This document shows, one piece after another, positions 60,098 through 64,000 of a stretch of DNA of 64,000 bases; the first letter of the stretch is position 1, and every line of letters starts with the position of its first letter. The stretch spans positions 48,217,859-48,281,858 of the forward strand of contig JALIGW010000001.1 of the NCBI GenBank assembly GCA_023053685.1, written 5' to 3'. The notes below the pieces were generated by a model. That model worked only from the letters and a program-made list of their open reading frames with translations. It was not told the origin of the DNA and searched no databases. Both the position numbers and the translations under genes were made by a program. Source of the DNA: Diadophis punctatus similis. Taxonomy: Eukaryota > Chordata > Lepidosauria > Squamata > Dipsadidae.

Positions 60098-62250
60098 TAT
60101 ATATTCTCCTCAGCCATAGTACTGTCTCCTCTGCCAGGTTATTCTTCATAATTATTATCCTATGAGGTAGATGGGCTGAGAAAAAATGACTAGACTACCA
60201 GTAAATATATTTGAAACTGTGGAAATTGAATTTCCACAGTTAGGTATGTACTGGGTAGGTAATTTCCCTAGTTTCACTATCTCTTGTCCAATGCACAACA
60301 AAATGCATAAACCTATTGTTAAGTCCATAGCTCTTCCAAAACCTGCTACTAAATTGCAAGTTTTAATACGATGGGATAGGAGTCAGTTTGTTGAGTTGGA
60401 AGGTTATGGAAATTGAATACCTAAACACAAATAAATATATTCTTATATACATGGGAAGTAATTAATTGCATTTGTTTTTATTTCATTTTAAACTTCAGTT
60501 TCAGTGGAAGCTTTTGTCCTGGCCCGATCTATTCTTTGTTCAGGCTGCACCTACTTTTCAGCATTTGTATCCAAATACAACTTGCAATGGTCAACAAGAA
60601 AAACTCTAACTGTACACATTCCTGCCTTATCCACTGTACCACACTGGCTCTAACTCTAAATAGTAGTGGGGTTAAAACTTTGAATGCTTGGGTGAAAAAT
60701 ACCACAACATGGCATCTTCTGATAAAACTGAATAGTACAAAAAGCAAGTCAGATAAAAAGAAGCATTCCAGATAACTACATTTTTCTACTCCACATGTCA
60801 CCATATACTATGGTCACCAACTTGGATAGATTTCAAATTTTGATTAGACAGATTCATAGAGCAAAAACATATCAATGATTGCTAGTTTGGATGGCTATAT
60901 CTTACTCCCACTGGAAGCCAGATACTTCTAGTTAATGAAATCAATTGTGAGGAAATATGATCAGAACAATGTATATGTTTTTGTGCAGCTACTGAGGCTC
61001 TGAAAAAATAATACGGAACTAGATATTTTTTAGTGTAGTCCAACAGGCCATTTTTAATGTGATGCTTTCGTTATGCTTCTGATCTGGCAATAGCCCCAAT
61101 TCACTTGCTCCGATTTCGTTTATAGCGGCTTTTCATGCTAAGTATGATGTGAAAGATTACTGTAGAGTACAAACAAATCCTTCTCTTGATACTCCTGGAC
61201 TTTCTTACAGACTGACACTGAACAGGTTTGTGCAATAGGACTGTTGCATCCAGAATCCTGTCTCAGAGTTGGCAACATCTCTTGCTATAACCTGATAGGC
61301 TAGAAAGAGAAAAAATTAAATAAAAGATGACAACAGGCAATGATACAATGCTGAGTATTTACATGATTCTTGTAAGAGTTGTGCTGAGTCTTTGAAAATG
61401 GCCACGCAAAACTAACAATGTATCCAGATTGCCAGTACGAGTCAATGCCATGTGTAGTTTATTTTGAAGTTCCTCACATAAGTACATCACAGCTGGGACT
61501 TTATGGTGATCGCTGCAGGGAAGCCAAGGACTAATTAAGTTGGAAGGCTGATATACTCTCATTCTTCCTATCCCTAAGCAGTTTTTTAATTTGTAGTTCT
61601 TATGCTAGCAAATGCCAGGAACCTCTGTAGTTTCTCTAGGGTTCTTCAGACAAAAGATTAGACACAGTGGTTATGCTACTGTGAAAGACAACTTGCCTGA
61701 GAGGATAAACCTTCTGCTACAATAAACAGTCATGGAAATCATCAACTGTTACCAGTTTATGGAGAGAATTAAAGAGGCATAACAGACCAGGATTCTCTGG
61801 TTCTTTTTCTTAGCAAAAGGTGAAATCAGGATGATAGGTGAACTGGAATCAACTATTTTTCTCCTCATGGGACATTCCAAATGGAAATTGCTTTTCCGAA
61901 GTTGTTGTTAACTATCAGGGATCAAGATAAATCCAGACAATGTAACACTCTGTATTAGAGGCAATATTCCAGTCCATTTTTATGTAGTTTTTTTAAAAGA
62001 TCCATAACAAAGATTCTCAGCTATTTTCATTTGTAACTTTTTAAAACATAACATACATTTTTCTAACATACTTAGTTATCAGTGTAAATCCCATAAGATA
62101 TATTTAGTTTTACATGAAATGTTCCAATATCATTTGCCACAAAAATTATCTGATATAAACATTTTAAATATACATATACATATGTAAGTTCTTTTTCTTT
62201 TTCTTTTGTATAATGCAGGACAACTTTCAAAAACATATGGATTCTTTTTC
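60098..62250. other. Intronic sequence, nothing recognised
   Basis: About 2.1 kb without a recognisable exon or repeat family. Confidence 0.5.
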
Positions 62251-62257
62251 CAAATGT

Positions 62258-62350
62258 GGGCGTGGGTTGGCGGTCATGTGACTGGGTTGGAGTGGCTTGA
62301 CGGTCATGTGACTGGACGGGCATGGCTTCATAGTCATGTGACTGGGCGGG
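62258..62350. repeat. About 33-bp tandem repeat, four copies
   Basis: Diverged units around GGCGGTCATGTGACTGG, related to the GTCATGTGACC stretch inside the hAT element at 5905. Confidence 0.8.
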
Positions 62351-62477
62351 TGTGGCTAAGTGGTCACGATCCTAGTTCCCCCTACAAGGATTCCTGCATC
62401 TGGACCTTTTACAATCCCCCAAAGGATTAAAAGAAACCAGATTCCATACAGCTCTGAACCCTTAAGGCAAACCAAAT

Positions 62478-62705
62478 ACAAGTGGTCCTCACTTAATGGC
62501 CGGTTGCTTAGCAAGTGTTCAAATTTATGACTGACCTCCTCAGAGCTACTTGACCTGTTTTTTGAGTTTTGACAGTCTTATGCATGCACACATGTATGCA
62601 CGCACACACACATACACATTTATGACCAGTTACAACATCCGTGACATCACCAGCCGGTCGCTACTGGTGCTATAGAGTAGACCGCACCAGTAGGAACCCA
62701 CCACT
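62478..62705. mobile_element. DNA-element scraps
   Basis: 62478-62560 (AAGTGGTCCTCACTTAATGG...) is the end of a widespread squamate repeat. 62640-62705 (GTGACATCACCAGCCGGTCG... TAGGAACCCACCACTG) is the right end of a 33219-type hAT element, without a left end. Confidence 0.65.

Positions 62706-64000
<1,295 letters not shown>

Overview
This is a vertebrate intronic window, most likely from a snake. It carries five internal exons of one gene, the voltage-gated potassium channel KCNH1 (EAG1, Kv10.1), all on the minus strand. The snake call rests on the repeats: CR1 LINEs whose 3' ends run into (ATTCT)n/(AATAG)n microsatellites, L2-clade LINEs with AAAT tails, BovB fragments, squamate tRNA-derived SINEs, a SPIN-type hAT element, and very abundant microsatellites. 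I cannot name the species.

KCNH1 runs from high to low coordinates. Its exons are at 63284-63390 and 54560-54688 (second part of the PAS domain), 43979-44097 (N-terminal calmodulin-binding linker), 34169-34561 (S1 to S3) and 13018-13444 (S4, S5, turret, pore, start of S6). Splice phases match at each of the four junctions (1/2, 1/2, 0, 0), and the exons join into one open frame with no stop. The first exons lie beyond 64000. The rest of S6, the C-linker, the cyclic-nucleotide-binding homology domain and the C-terminus were not found in 1-13017 and presumably lie beyond the left edge. The introns are about 8.6, 10.5, 9.4 and 20.7 kb.

The rest is layered transposons. Region by region: 0.5-6 kb holds hAT-type miniature elements, one a 1.8-kb hAT nested in a CR1. 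6.2-9.6 kb holds an L1-like element with an intact ORF1 but no ORF2, flanked by a 10-bp target duplication and sitting inside an older inverted L1 ORF2 fragment. 14.7-24.4 kb holds L2, BovB and SINE fragments. 27-43.6 kb holds a dense run of hAT elements with exact 8-bp duplications, a solo LTR inside a microsatellite, purine tracts, and a TA-flanked element containing a SPIN copy. 44.5-52.5 kb holds L2 LINEs, SINEs and a TA-flanked element with a large internal inverted repeat. 53-62.7 kb holds CR1, L2, SINE and hAT copies between the last exons.

No CRISPR array, bacterial gene, tRNA gene or second host gene was seen. The most unusual features are the ORF1-only L1-like element, the hAT swarm with its amplified internal motifs, and the TA-flanked elements. 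In KCNH1 itself, an early stop follows the S3-S4 splice donor where the mammalian long isoform reads through.
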